From the NCBI GenBank assembly GCA_902798615.1, contig CADBXL010000001.1:88650-152649 (forward strand): a DNA stretch of 64,000 nucleotides, in the 5' to 3' direction. Within the stretch, counting starts at the first letter, position 1, and each line of letters opens with the position of its first letter. The notes below the pieces were generated by a model. The model was not told where the DNA came from and searched no databases. It saw nothing but the letters and a program-made list of their open reading frames with translations. The stretch comes from an uncultured Bacteroidales bacterium (GTDB taxonomy: Bacteria; Bacteroidota; Bacteroidia; Bacteroidales; Bacteroidaceae). Below are positions 17,150 to 26,076 of the stretch, in pieces. The translations under genes were made by a program, and so were the position numbers.

Positions 17150-18097
17150 CTATTTTTTTATGAACCATCCTGGCTTATATATCTTATGTTTGCCTAATCT
17201 CCCCAAAAATGCAGACCAAGTTGCACTACGTATCATCTTTGCATGTTCAGATAGATTTGTCCTCGTTCTGAAGACATGAAAATCAGATCTAAATTGTTCA
17301 TAAATTTTATATATTGCAACAGATGGATAATGTTTTAAAAGCATATGAGTCGTATTTCGAATCATATAAAAATCTCTCCATGATACAAGAATATCATCAC
17401 TGGTAGATTCTGCACCACCTTCATGAACGATTTTTATTGATGGGACAACTAATATGTTACCATATTTCTTTAAACGAATACTATGTTCTGAATCATCAAA
17501 GTATATAAAATAATCGGGATTTACAAGCCCAACCTTTCTCAAAGCCTTTGCATTCATAAAAGAACCGACATACGACAAGTCATCAATAGAAAAAAAATCT
17601 TTAGAATAATCCTCTTCACGAGAATGAAATCTCATATATTCTTTATCTATAATTTTATGTGTATCTCTATGATACAAACAAATATTTCCATCGGTATTTA
17701 AAACCTTGGCACAAACTGCAGCAATTCTATTTGTATCATGTGATTCTATGAACTTATAAAATTCTTCTACCATAGATGAATCTGCATAAGCATCGTCATC
17801 AGCAACAAACACCCAATCAGCTTTCAAATCCATGGCTTTCTTTTCACCGATATAAAAACCGCCAGAACCTCCAATATTCTCTTTTGTATTAATAATTATA
17901 ATATTACATTTTTTTTCCCCATTTTTATAAAGGGCAACAGGAAGCTGTTTCAAATAATCATTTGTTCCGTCTGTACTACAATTGTTCACAACAATTAGAT
18001 TGCGAAAGCCTACTGTCTGACTTTCATAATGCTGGATTGTTTTCTTTAGTTTTTCCAGTCTATTATAAGTAACTATAACTAAATCTAATGCTATCAT
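17150..18097 (-). CDS. GT2 galactofuranosyltransferase-like (GlfT-type)
   Basis: 315 residues. LDLVIVTYNRLEKLKKTI, VVNNCSTDGTNDYL (36-49), NIGGSGGFYIGEKKAMD (74-90) and WVFVADDDAYADSSMVEE (95-112) match the GT2 subgroup that includes galactofuranosyl and rhamnosyl transferases; the N-x-G-G-S-G-G-F block is typical. It lies one base from UDP-galactopyranose mutase, whose product UDP-galactofuranose is the expected donor. That pairing makes a galactofuranosyltransferase role likely. A Trp/His acceptor region follows (WRDFYMIRNTTHMLLKHYP). Confidence 0.75.
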   Translation of the reverse strand: MIALDLVIVTYNRLEKLKKTIQHYESQTVGFRNLIVVNNCSTDGTNDYLKQLPVALYKNGEKKCNIIIINTKENIGGSGGFYIGEKKAMDLKADWVFVADDDAYADSSMVEEFYKFIESHDTNRIAAVCAKVLNTDGNICLYHRDTHKIIDKEYMRFHSREEDYSKDFFSIDDLSYVGSFMNAKALRKVGLVNPDYFIYFDDSEHSIRLKKYGNILVVPSIKIVHEGGAESTSDDILVSWRDFYMIRNTTHMLLKHYPSVAIYKIYEQFRSDFHVFRTRTNLSEHAKMIRSATWSAFLGRLGKHKIYKPGWFIKK

Positions 18098-18098
18098 T

Positions 18099-19223
18099 TT
18101 AAAATATTTTCATTTTCAAAACATATTCTATAACAGGCGCCATATCATAATACTTGTATTGTCCAAGACGACCACCAAAGATTACATTTTCTTCTTTTTC
18201 TGCCAACTTGCGATATTCTTCAGCAAGAACATTATTCCTATCATCATTTACTGGATAATAAGGCTCCATTCCACTTTTATACTCCATTGAATATTCCTCT
18301 GACACTACAGTCCTAGGACATTCATATACTTCTTGCCCAAACATCTCAAAATGCTTATGTTCAATGACACGTGTATAAGGTTCATCATGACTTGTATAAT
18401 TAACAACGGCATTACCCTGATAATTGGGGGTATTCTCAACTCGTGTATTGAAAGAAACTGTACGCCAATCAAGTTTTCCTAACTTATAGTCAAAATACTC
18501 ATCAATGGCACCTGTATAGACCAATTTATCTGCGTATTTCTTCCAATCCTTATATTCTGAATTGAAGAAATCTACATTTGTCTTACATTCAACGCCATCA
18601 AGCAGACCATCAATCAGTTTATTGTACCCACCAATAGGGATTCCTTGATATTTGTCATTGAAATAGTTATTGTCAAATATCATACGAACAGGAAGACGTT
18701 TGATGATAAATGCAGGAAGTTCCTTACAATCACGTCCCCACTGTTTCTCTGTATATTCCTTAATCAACTTGTAGAAAATATCCTTACCGACAAGACACAA
18801 TGCCTGTTCTTCTAGGTTCTGTGGCTCACGACCATCAAGAGCAGCAACAGCCTCAGCCTTCTGCTCATCAATTCGTGCCTGTGCCTCAACAGGAGTATGA
18901 ACATCAGGCCAAATCCTACAGAATGTGTTCATATTGAAAGGCAAATTATATAATTCTCCCTTATAATTTGCAACTGGACAATTTGTATAGCGATTAAACT
19001 CCACTATAGAATTCACTAAATCCCACACCTCCTTATTTGATGTATGGAAGATATGTGCTCCATACTTGTGGACATTAATCCCTTCAATATTTTCACAATA
19101 AACATTACCTCCGAGATGTGAACGCTTATCTATTACAAGACAATTTCGTCCTACCTGCTTTGCTCTATATGCGAACGTAGCTCCAAAAAGACCAGAACCA
19201 ACAATTATATAGTCATATTTCAT
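18099..19223 (-). CDS. glf: UDP-galactopyranose mutase
   Basis: 374 residues, the usual family length. The FAD-binding start MKYDYIIVGSGLFGATFAYR has the G-x-G-x-x-G dinucleotide motif (9-14). KRSHLGGNVYCENIEGINVH, YGAHIFHTSNKEVW, WGRDCKELPAFIIKRLPVRM and the C-terminal GRLGQYKYYDMAPVIE are characteristic mutase blocks (flavin-contacting and substrate-contacting arginines included). It interconverts UDP-galactopyranose and UDP-galactofuranose in the cytosol. The adjacent GT2 presumably uses the product, so the glycan likely contains galactofuranose. Confidence 0.95.
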   Translation of the reverse strand: MKYDYIIVGSGLFGATFAYRAKQVGRNCLVIDKRSHLGGNVYCENIEGINVHKYGAHIFHTSNKEVWDLVNSIVEFNRYTNCPVANYKGELYNLPFNMNTFCRIWPDVHTPVEAQARIDEQKAEAVAALDGREPQNLEEQALCLVGKDIFYKLIKEYTEKQWGRDCKELPAFIIKRLPVRMIFDNNYFNDKYQGIPIGGYNKLIDGLLDGVECKTNVDFFNSEYKDWKKYADKLVYTGAIDEYFDYKLGKLDWRTVSFNTRVENTPNYQGNAVVNYTSHDEPYTRVIEHKHFEMFGQEVYECPRTVVSEEYSMEYKSGMEPYYPVNDDRNNVLAEEYRKLAEKEENVIFGGRLGQYKYYDMAPVIEYVLKMKIF

Positions 19224-19273
19224 CTCAACACAAAATATACAAAAAAATATTTAAGTTTCGCAAGTCGAAATTA

Positions 19274-20254
19274 TTATTTAATATGAGTTTTAATAAAGTT
19301 ATAAAATCTGTATCTATTATATGTTCGCCTAATGCACCTCTGCCAAATTCCCGTTAATCCGACTAAAGTGAGACAATCATCCCCCATACGATACAACATT
19401 TTCATTGCATCATTGTAATTACGTTCTTCTTTTTTGAAATAACAATCCGTTACAAATCGATATAAAAAAAAAGATTTTATTTCTTTTAACCGTTTGACAC
19501 TTTTTTCATCTTTATCATGAAAAAAAGCTAACAATATATTTATAGAAGCCAAATCTGAATGAAAACGTTTTATCTGAGCCTCCCTTGATATAGAGTGCAT
19601 ATAAGAATTTTCATTTATACAATTATAATGGTACACAACTTTATCTAATCGAACACATTTTTTTGCATAAAAAGCAAGCTTAGGAAGAGTATGATGATCC
19701 TCACCGATATTAATTCCTTCTACAGCATTAATGCTATTATCAGTATATAATGATCGACGTATGAGTCTTCTCCATATTACATGATCTATATTTAACTCTA
19801 TCATCTTCCATACCATTTCCATTTTCGTAGCGTATTCTGGTTCTACTAAAATCGAATTATTCGAAACATCATGACGAACCGCATTACCAGAGACAATATC
19901 AGCATTTGTTTCCTGTTGCTTTTTTATTAACTGTTCTATAGCATCAAACTCAAGCCAGTCATCAGAATCTAAATGCATTACAAAATCACCACTTGCTGCC
20001 TCAACGGCTGTATTACGTGCAGCCGCTAACCCTCTATTTGTTTTATGATGAAGTATTCTGAATCTCCTATCACCTTTCTCTGCTATCCACTCTTCTGCAA
20101 GTACCATACTATCATCCGTTCCGCAATCATCTACTAGAATGCACTCCATTTTTCCTTTATATGTCTGCTGTACTACAGAATCGAGACATCTAATAATGAA
20201 ATCTTGAACATTATAAACCGGAATAAGGACGGAAACGAGACAATCATCAGTCAT
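19274..20254 (-). CDS. GT2-family glycosyltransferase
   Basis: 326 residues with VSVLIPVYNVQDFIIRCLDS (7-26), LVDDCGTDDSM (40-50), the R-G-L-A-A-A-R-N-T-A loop and HLDSDDWLEFDAIEQL (94-109). Residues 150-220 form a variable acceptor domain with GEDHHTLPKLAFYAK, the E-D motif placing the catalytic base. Fifty bases separate it from glf. Substrate unknown. Confidence 0.85.
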   Translation of the reverse strand: MTDDCLVSVLIPVYNVQDFIIRCLDSVVQQTYKGKMECILVDDCGTDDSMVLAEEWIAEKGDRRFRILHHKTNRGLAAARNTAVEAASGDFVMHLDSDDWLEFDAIEQLIKKQQETNADIVSGNAVRHDVSNNSILVEPEYATKMEMVWKMIELNIDHVIWRRLIRRSLYTDNSINAVEGINIGEDHHTLPKLAFYAKKCVRLDKVVYHYNCINENSYMHSISREAQIKRFHSDLASINILLAFFHDKDEKSVKRLKEIKSFFLYRFVTDCYFKKEERNYNDAMKMLYRMGDDCLTLVGLTGIWQRCIRRTYNRYRFYNFIKTHIK

Positions 20255-20310
20255 TATATTAAGTATATAAATGTATTAATACAAAACTACAACAAACTCA
20301 TCTAATAATA

Positions 20311-21222
20311 CTACCTAAATAAAGAAATAAACCGCCAAATTAAATATTTAACGTGTGCCTTTTTACCTCCATATAAAATTATTCTCTTATTTAGTTTTAA
20401 GTACTCAGGAATTGTATTAATATATAATCGCGAAAACGCAGAATTTTTATCGACCAACATATATCTATAAAAATTATAAATGAAATATATTAGTTGGTCA
20501 CTTTTTATCCCGAGACGACTATATAGGACATAGAATTTTTTATAGAAATAATAAAACTGCTCCTTTGACAAACGATATTTTGTTACTCCCCAATCATCAG
20601 GTCGATAATATAAATAATAAGACGTGTTATTTACAGATACAGAATTTATATATCGATAGTATTCTAACATAAAAAGCAAATCTTCTCCCAAATGAATGTT
20701 TAAATCAAATCGAATATGATATTTTTCAATTATTTCTCTTCGCAAAAATTTTGCTGCAACCATACGAAGAATATCTTTATGCAACGTATCAGACATGAAA
20801 ATCACGAAATTCTCTCCCTTATATATACCATCTACAAGTTTCTCTCTTGTATTATTTTCTGATGTAAATCTCCATCGTTGAATTGCGAAATCGACTTCAT
20901 CCAAGCCTTTAATGTTGAAGTAATCTAAATCTACTGTATCATCACTATCGATAAAAGTGATCCATTCACCAGAAGCATTATCAAGTCCCATATTTCTTGC
21001 AGAACTTACTCCACCATTGTCCTTATATATATATTTATATCGAGAATCCTTTGTTACAAATTCTTTAATTATTTCCGCAGAACTATCTGTAGAACCATCA
21101 TCAACAATAATGCATTCCCAATCCTCCACAGTTTGCTTTTGCAAACAATCAAGAGTTTGACGAATGTATTTGGCTCCATTGTAACAAGGAACAATTATTG
21201 ATATCTTCGGTTGCATAAACAA
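20311..21222 (-). CDS. GT2-family glycosyltransferase
   Basis: 303 residues. ISIIVPCYNGAKYIRQTLDC (7-26), CIIVDDGSTDSSAEII (37-52), NGGVSSARNMGLDNASGEW (69-87) and DSDD (92-95). GEDLLFMLEYYRY near 190 supplies the E-D catalytic-base motif. The C-terminal fifty residues are basic and hydrophobic. Very AT-rich codon use, like the flanking genes. Confidence 0.85.
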   Translation of the reverse strand: MFMQPKISIIVPCYNGAKYIRQTLDCLQKQTVEDWECIIVDDGSTDSSAEIIKEFVTKDSRYKYIYKDNGGVSSARNMGLDNASGEWITFIDSDDTVDLDYFNIKGLDEVDFAIQRWRFTSENNTREKLVDGIYKGENFVIFMSDTLHKDILRMVAAKFLRREIIEKYHIRFDLNIHLGEDLLFMLEYYRYINSVSVNNTSYYLYYRPDDWGVTKYRLSKEQFYYFYKKFYVLYSRLGIKSDQLIYFIYNFYRYMLVDKNSAFSRLYINTIPEYLKLNKRIILYGGKKAHVKYLIWRFISLFR

Positions 21223-21395
21223 ATCTCTATTAGGTTATGATGTAAAAAATAATAATTAATCAATAACTTACATCAGTTTTGTATATCATCACGATGCAAT
21301 TCTTCAAGTTCAATCTTTATCTCTATACACTTAAGGAATCCCCTTCTTTTGACACTATCAAGCAAATAAAGTCATACTCCCTTATCCTAAAGGAA

Positions 21396-22499
21396 CTATC
21401 CCAAAGTGTACCTTATCTTTTTTTTGATTTCATTCTTTATATTATGCCTTTCGAAATCATGAACAAAAGAAAAATGTTTTATTTTATTTTCAGAAATCAA
21501 CGCCTCATCAATCTCTGCAAGCAATTTATTATATTCCCACGAAAAGAACTCATCAACATTTACGATTTTATCATTTCCCTCCTTTAGAGATCGAATTCTC
21601 TTTACATACATAGCTGGACGCATATAGTTTAAATGTATCCATGCCAATCCAGCCAAACAAATATTTCGATCAGGAAAGAAACGCTCAATCAAATTAAATT
21701 TTGTATTATTATCATAACTTATAACCCAATCATACCAAGGTAAATAATAAGTATCCTCTGTAGCCTCAAATATGAGATGATCACCTTCTCCGTTATATGG
21801 CACTATATTGTTTGCATTTTTGCAACAAAGAGTAATATACCAAACATCATCATTTTTAATCATATTGACACCCGACAAAGATATAAACGTTTGATTACTT
21901 TTTAGCAAAGAAAAAATATATTGGTAATACGACTTTTTAAAGAATCTATAAAGAAACATTTTTACCCAATATCTGATTGTGTTTGTTTTATAATTTGCAG
22001 GCTGATCCCTGTTCACCCAAAACTTAGACCAAATAAAACGACCAATACGCATAGAAACATCACTAAACTCACCTTCATGTTTAATAAGTTTTCTAAAGTA
22101 TCTCAATCTCTCTGTGAAATAGATTTGATCAGCATCGATTTTAACGACATATTTATAATTAACCTTAGATAAAGCATTATTATAATAACTGCTTAAAAGA
22201 TGAGGAGAATCTTCTGGAAGAGACAACGCATAATTATATTCTTCTCTCGACATTCTTATAGCATATATATGATATGGATAAGGATAAACCTTTATTTTAT
22301 CAGGATATTCCAGCCTTTTCTTTTCTATTATATCAGCACAATTATCCGTACAATCATTATAAGTAATGATTAACTCATCTAAACCATCTATACACGAATC
22401 GATAGAAGCTTCTAATGTAAGAGCATCATCCTTTACACGCATAAGTCCAGACAAACCTATTTTTCTATTTGGGTTTTCATACTTTATTTTGTAACTCAT
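21396..22499 (-). CDS. Divergent glycosyltransferase (GT2/GT-A type)
   Basis: 367 residues without the usual P-x-Y-N start. It opens with GLSGLMRVKDDALTLEASID (15-34), then DELIITYNDCTDNCADII (41-58) and the DXD-like KIDADQIYFTERLRYF (120-135). The L-x-R-x-K-D start with a later D-A-D is the pattern of GT2-fold proteins annotated as glycosyltransferase family 2 or GT92-like. C-terminal FNLIERFFPDRNICLAGLAW and HLNYMRP are unassigned. A 173-base gap separates its stop from the next gene downstream. Transferase activity is likely; specifics unknown. Confidence 0.65.
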   Translation of the reverse strand: MSYKIKYENPNRKIGLSGLMRVKDDALTLEASIDSCIDGLDELIITYNDCTDNCADIIEKKRLEYPDKIKVYPYPYHIYAIRMSREEYNYALSLPEDSPHLLSSYYNNALSKVNYKYVVKIDADQIYFTERLRYFRKLIKHEGEFSDVSMRIGRFIWSKFWVNRDQPANYKTNTIRYWVKMFLYRFFKKSYYQYIFSLLKSNQTFISLSGVNMIKNDDVWYITLCCKNANNIVPYNGEGDHLIFEATEDTYYLPWYDWVISYDNNTKFNLIERFFPDRNICLAGLAWIHLNYMRPAMYVKRIRSLKEGNDKIVNVDEFFSWEYNKLLAEIDEALISENKIKHFSFVHDFERHNIKNEIKKKIRYTLG

Positions 22500-22865
22500 T
22501 TTGATATAGAAAAAATTGACCCAATAGCAACATATGACTGTTTTTTTTCGTTTTTTAACTCTTCATGCACAAAATGACTACTCAAAACATACTAATTATC
22601 AGTCAAATGTATTATAAAAAGTTACCTATTGCAACATAACAAAAAACAGGAAGAATAATACCATATTAAATACATTTCATATAATACCACACGATATAAT
22701 AAAGACAAAAAATTGGGACGATTTATGAAGTGATTTTTTATAACTCATCCTCTTTGGGGCTGTTTTGAATCCAAGACATTAGTCATGACGCTCGTATAAC
22801 TCCTTCCTCATGAATTCTAAACATCCCCAAAAACAGAGTTGATTCGTCCTAATTTATTTTTATCA
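22500..22865. other. Gene-free stretch inside glycan operon
   Basis: AT-rich with no usable reading frame. Its right half (22711-22854) is an inverted-repeat element; the left half shows nothing I recognise. Confidence 0.5.
22711..22854. repeat. Possible MITE-like inverted-repeat element, ~144 bp
   Basis: AATTGGGACGAT at the left end pairs with ATTCGTCCTAATT at the right end. An inner block TTTGGGGCTGTTTTGAATCC (22753-22772) has an imperfect inverted partner GAATTCTAAACATCCCCAAA (about 22812-22831). No transposase inside. Called from symmetry alone. Confidence 0.4.
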
Positions 22866-23807
22866 TCACTTCTCAATATATTTTGTAAGAAAAACATTAG
22901 CCTTATTCGAAATCCTAACAGGCATAAAAAATAAAGCAAAAAGAATAAAAGAAAAAAATTTATCAGCCTTTTTTATTAGCCGAATTTTAATTTTTCTAAA
23001 TCTATTTCTTTGTTCATTTGTAGTATTATATTGTTGAAATAAAAGAATCATCTGAGAAATCCTAACAATTTCACGACGTCTATATTCACCACCAACATAA
23101 CTAATAAGATATTCAAGAATTACAGGATAGTTAGCTCTCACCTTATCTTGATTCTTTATAATACTACCTTCCCTTATATTATAATAATATGTATTTTTTT
23201 TACATATTGCAACAACCTTTATAAATTTTGATAATAGGAATGACCACATCTCATCCTCATTAAATGCACCTTCCTCGAAGAACAAATCATTATCCAAAAT
23301 TATATCTCGTCGTATCAATTTGTTCCATGCCGTTACAACCAATATTTCTTGTCTTAATAACATTAAATTAATCCAATCGCGATTATTGCTATAGTCTGGA
23401 ACACTTTGTTTGTTCTCTATACTTAACCAATTTGCATAACCATCATCATTTGATAGTACACCACCTTGAACTAACTCAACGTCTGGATGATTATTCACAC
23501 ATTCCATCATGAGTTCTATACATTCAGGAACAATCCAATCATCACTATCAAGAAAATATAACCATTCACCTTGTGCTTCTCTAATCCCCGTATTTCTCGC
23601 ACCTGATAGCCCGCGATTTTCTTGATGAACCACTCTTATTCGAGAATCTTTTTTTGCCCATTCATCACACATACGAGGGCATCCATCAGGAGAACCATCA
23701 TCAACAAGGATTATATCTAAATCCCTATATGTCTGGTCTATCACAGATTGAACACATTTGTCAAGATATTTCTCAACCTTAAATACAGGAATAATGATTG
23801 ATATCAT
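22866..23807 (-). CDS. GT2-family glycosyltransferase
   Basis: 313 residues with ISIIIPVFKVEKYLDKCVQS (2-21), ILVDDGSPDGCPRMCDEW (33-50), ENRGLSGARNTGIREAQGEW (63-82) and LDSDDWIVPECIELM (86-100). FNEDEMWSFLLSKFIK provides the E-D base motif. It is the closest to the standard EpsJ/WcaA-like group among the locus GT2 proteins. Eleven bases separate it from the pyruvyl transferase gene. Confidence 0.85.
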   Translation of the reverse strand: MISIIIPVFKVEKYLDKCVQSVIDQTYRDLDIILVDDGSPDGCPRMCDEWAKKDSRIRVVHQENRGLSGARNTGIREAQGEWLYFLDSDDWIVPECIELMMECVNNHPDVELVQGGVLSNDDGYANWLSIENKQSVPDYSNNRDWINLMLLRQEILVVTAWNKLIRRDIILDNDLFFEEGAFNEDEMWSFLLSKFIKVVAICKKNTYYYNIREGSIIKNQDKVRANYPVILEYLISYVGGEYRRREIVRISQMILLFQQYNTTNEQRNRFRKIKIRLIKKADKFFSFILFALFFMPVRISNKANVFLTKYIEK

Positions 23808-23818
23808 ACAAAAGTTTT

Positions 23819-24808
23819 TTAGCCTCTAAATATTCGATCTTTAATACTCAACAAGCAATATGCAGAAAATTTAATTATCCTATAAATATTCTTTGATTTT
23901 GATGATGAAAGAAGAGTTACATTATTCACTCCTTTAAGCCATGTATTATAGTATTGACTATTTTTTCCATATGAATTATCAAGAACGAACACTTCTTTCC
24001 CTAACAATATTGACAAAATGGAAGCATGTAATCTATCCGAAATAACCCTATTATATTGCGAAATCAATTCAACACCAACTCTTACGCGATTAGGCAAATA
24101 AGTATATACTGCATAGTCATCAGCCTCTTTCCATTTTTTTTTCTTAATTAAATCAAATAAGCAAGAAAGTGCAGGATCATCCTCCCCATAAAGAGGCCAA
24201 TCACTTATATCATAATCCTTAGATATATACTCAATGATATGTGTGTCCGTTTTTTCCTTATCTATTCGTTTAAATAGTAAATCTTTGTTTAAAGTAGGCT
24301 TAGCATATTGTTTCAATTCTTTCACATTTATACAAAATGCCATATCAGGTACAAGCCTAATATCACTACCAAATCCAAAAGCCTTTAAAAAACGATAACT
24401 ATATTTGTCTCTTGCGCATATAGTGAGTTTCTTATGATTTCTAAATATCTTTGCATCATTTCTCGCATTCCCTGCTCCATCGTAATATATTGTCTGAGGG
24501 AGTATTATAATTCTGTTATTAGGATAATGTTGAACTACTTTTCTCCTCAAAATATTATGTGGCTCATAGAGATCTCCCCAATTCCCTCCCCCCATCATTA
24601 AGATTACTGTATCTTCTGCCAAATCTGGGTATTGAAATGTTTGATATGAAGCTCTCAACAAACAATTATATGGAATTTTCTTCAATAGATCTTCTGTACC
24701 TTTCCATATTAAAGTATCACCTATATTTGCATAATATGGAAGATCTATAAATATATAATTATTAGATATTAAACTAACAATTGAAGAGTAAGCCATATCT
24801 CTATTCAT
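23819..24808 (-). CDS. Polysaccharide pyruvyl transferase family protein
   Basis: 329 residues from the ATG at 24808 (overlap of 8 bases with the radical SAM gene); an in-frame ATG at 24850 would overlap by 50 and is less likely. It contains YANIGDTLIWKGTEDLL, MMGGGNWGDLYEPHNILRRK and the C-terminal SDRLHASILSILLGKEVFVL, the three blocks of the CsaB/WcaK family (PF04230). Members transfer pyruvate from phosphoenolpyruvate onto a sugar as a ketal, adding negative charge; some use other donors. Its overlap with a radical SAM enzyme suggests the two act on the same residue or intermediate. Confidence 0.8.
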   Translation of the reverse strand: MNRDMAYSSIVSLISNNYIFIDLPYYANIGDTLIWKGTEDLLKKIPYNCLLRASYQTFQYPDLAEDTVILMMGGGNWGDLYEPHNILRRKVVQHYPNNRIIILPQTIYYDGAGNARNDAKIFRNHKKLTICARDKYSYRFLKAFGFGSDIRLVPDMAFCINVKELKQYAKPTLNKDLLFKRIDKEKTDTHIIEYISKDYDISDWPLYGEDDPALSCLFDLIKKKKWKEADDYAVYTYLPNRVRVGVELISQYNRVISDRLHASILSILLGKEVFVLDNSYGKNSQYYNTWLKGVNNVTLLSSSKSKNIYRIIKFSAYCLLSIKDRIFRG

Positions 24809-25901
24809 TATTTCTCCAAAATAAGAATATTTTTTCAAATACAGATACACGTCTAGGATGTCTTACTGTTTGATTTACATACCATTTTTTTAAAGAACTA
24901 TATTCCTTGTTAGATTCAAATAATTTTGTTGACATGAAATCCTTCATTTCTGGTTTTAACCATTCTGTTCCATCTTGGCATTTTCTATTACGTATTTCTC
25001 CATATGTTGGAGATTTTAATTCAGGAATAAGTCCAAGAGTCAAAAAAGCATGACCATTATAACAATGTAATTCTCTACAATTGTTTCCTATCGGTTTCCA
25101 AATAATTTTTTTTGTTATATCTTCAAATATATTCTGACAGAAATAACTACAATAACATTGTCTCGCATTTCCAGAAGCCAAATCTACATACAAAGACCAA
25201 GCACCTGCATAACAAAATTCTTTCCTCGCTTTTCCAAATATAGACATTTTATACTCAAAAAAATTTGACTTAAAAACAGACCATATCTTAGAATATTCAT
25301 TCGTGGACATTGATGTCAAAATAGGTAATGCCCCTTTTTTCCTTTGATCTCTTCCAACTGTAACATGATTAACCGCCCCTACATGTTTAATCGCTTCTTC
25401 TTGCATTTCTTCAATATATGGTATTAACTCATCAGATGGAGTTGCTTCTAATGTAAAAGAGGCACCTGCATTCCGCATTAAACAAACATTAGAAAAGAAT
25501 CTTTCCAACAATCCTCTCTCTTTTAGTTCCATATAATGATATGAAAACTTAAAAAATAATCTTCTTAATAATTCCTTCGGAAATAAACAAATCTCTTCAA
25601 AACGTTTAGTAATAGTAGCATTTGTAACAACCATTACATAATGACCTTCTTCTAATAATTCTTTAACATATTCAACAACCTGAGGTGAAAGAAGAGTTTC
25701 ACCACCACCGCATAAATTAATGAGACACGTACCACCAAGCCTTTCCTTTGACAAAGCTTTACGAACATGCTTTGGACTATATTTATAAACAGGTAAAGGA
25801 CCATCAAACAATCGATTTTGAGTAATATAACAATAATGACAACGTAATGTACAAGTCGTTACAGGAACATAAATATCTATAAATCTTTTAATTTTTTCCA
25901 T
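24801..25901 (-). CDS. Radical SAM enzyme with C-terminal cysteine-rich (SPASM/twitch-like) region
   Basis: 366 residues. The 4Fe-4S motif CTLRCHYC (C17, C21, C24; C-x3-C-x2-C) is followed by INLCGGGETLLSP (the G-G-E SAM-binding motif) and VVTNATI. Cysteines near CYAGAWS, RQCYCSYFCQ, NNCRELHCYN and RKCQDG suggest an auxiliary cluster. The enzyme would cleave S-adenosylmethionine to a 5'-deoxyadenosyl radical. The substrate is unknown; its position between the exporter and a pyruvyl transferase in a glycan operon points to a sugar or small-molecule decoration rather than a peptide, as no precursor peptide is seen nearby. Confidence 0.85.
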   Translation of the reverse strand: MEKIKRFIDIYVPVTTCTLRCHYCYITQNRLFDGPLPVYKYSPKHVRKALSKERLGGTCLINLCGGGETLLSPQVVEYVKELLEEGHYVMVVTNATITKRFEEICLFPKELLRRLFFKFSYHYMELKERGLLERFFSNVCLMRNAGASFTLEATPSDELIPYIEEMQEEAIKHVGAVNHVTVGRDQRKKGALPILTSMSTNEYSKIWSVFKSNFFEYKMSIFGKARKEFCYAGAWSLYVDLASGNARQCYCSYFCQNIFEDITKKIIWKPIGNNCRELHCYNGHAFLTLGLIPELKSPTYGEIRNRKCQDGTEWLKPEMKDFMSTKLFESNKEYSSLKKWYVNQTVRHPRRVSVFEKIFLFWRNNE

Positions 25902-26076
25902 AAAATATAAATCAACATGATGACAACATCCCTAAATGTTTATATGCGAGAAATGCTAATAACAGTCAGATTGAAGCCTTACTATTTACAACATTATTAG
26001 CATATAATACAAATGTGGCACAAATATAGTGCCATCTACAAATTAAAAATTTTTCACTACATTGAATAAAATATTT

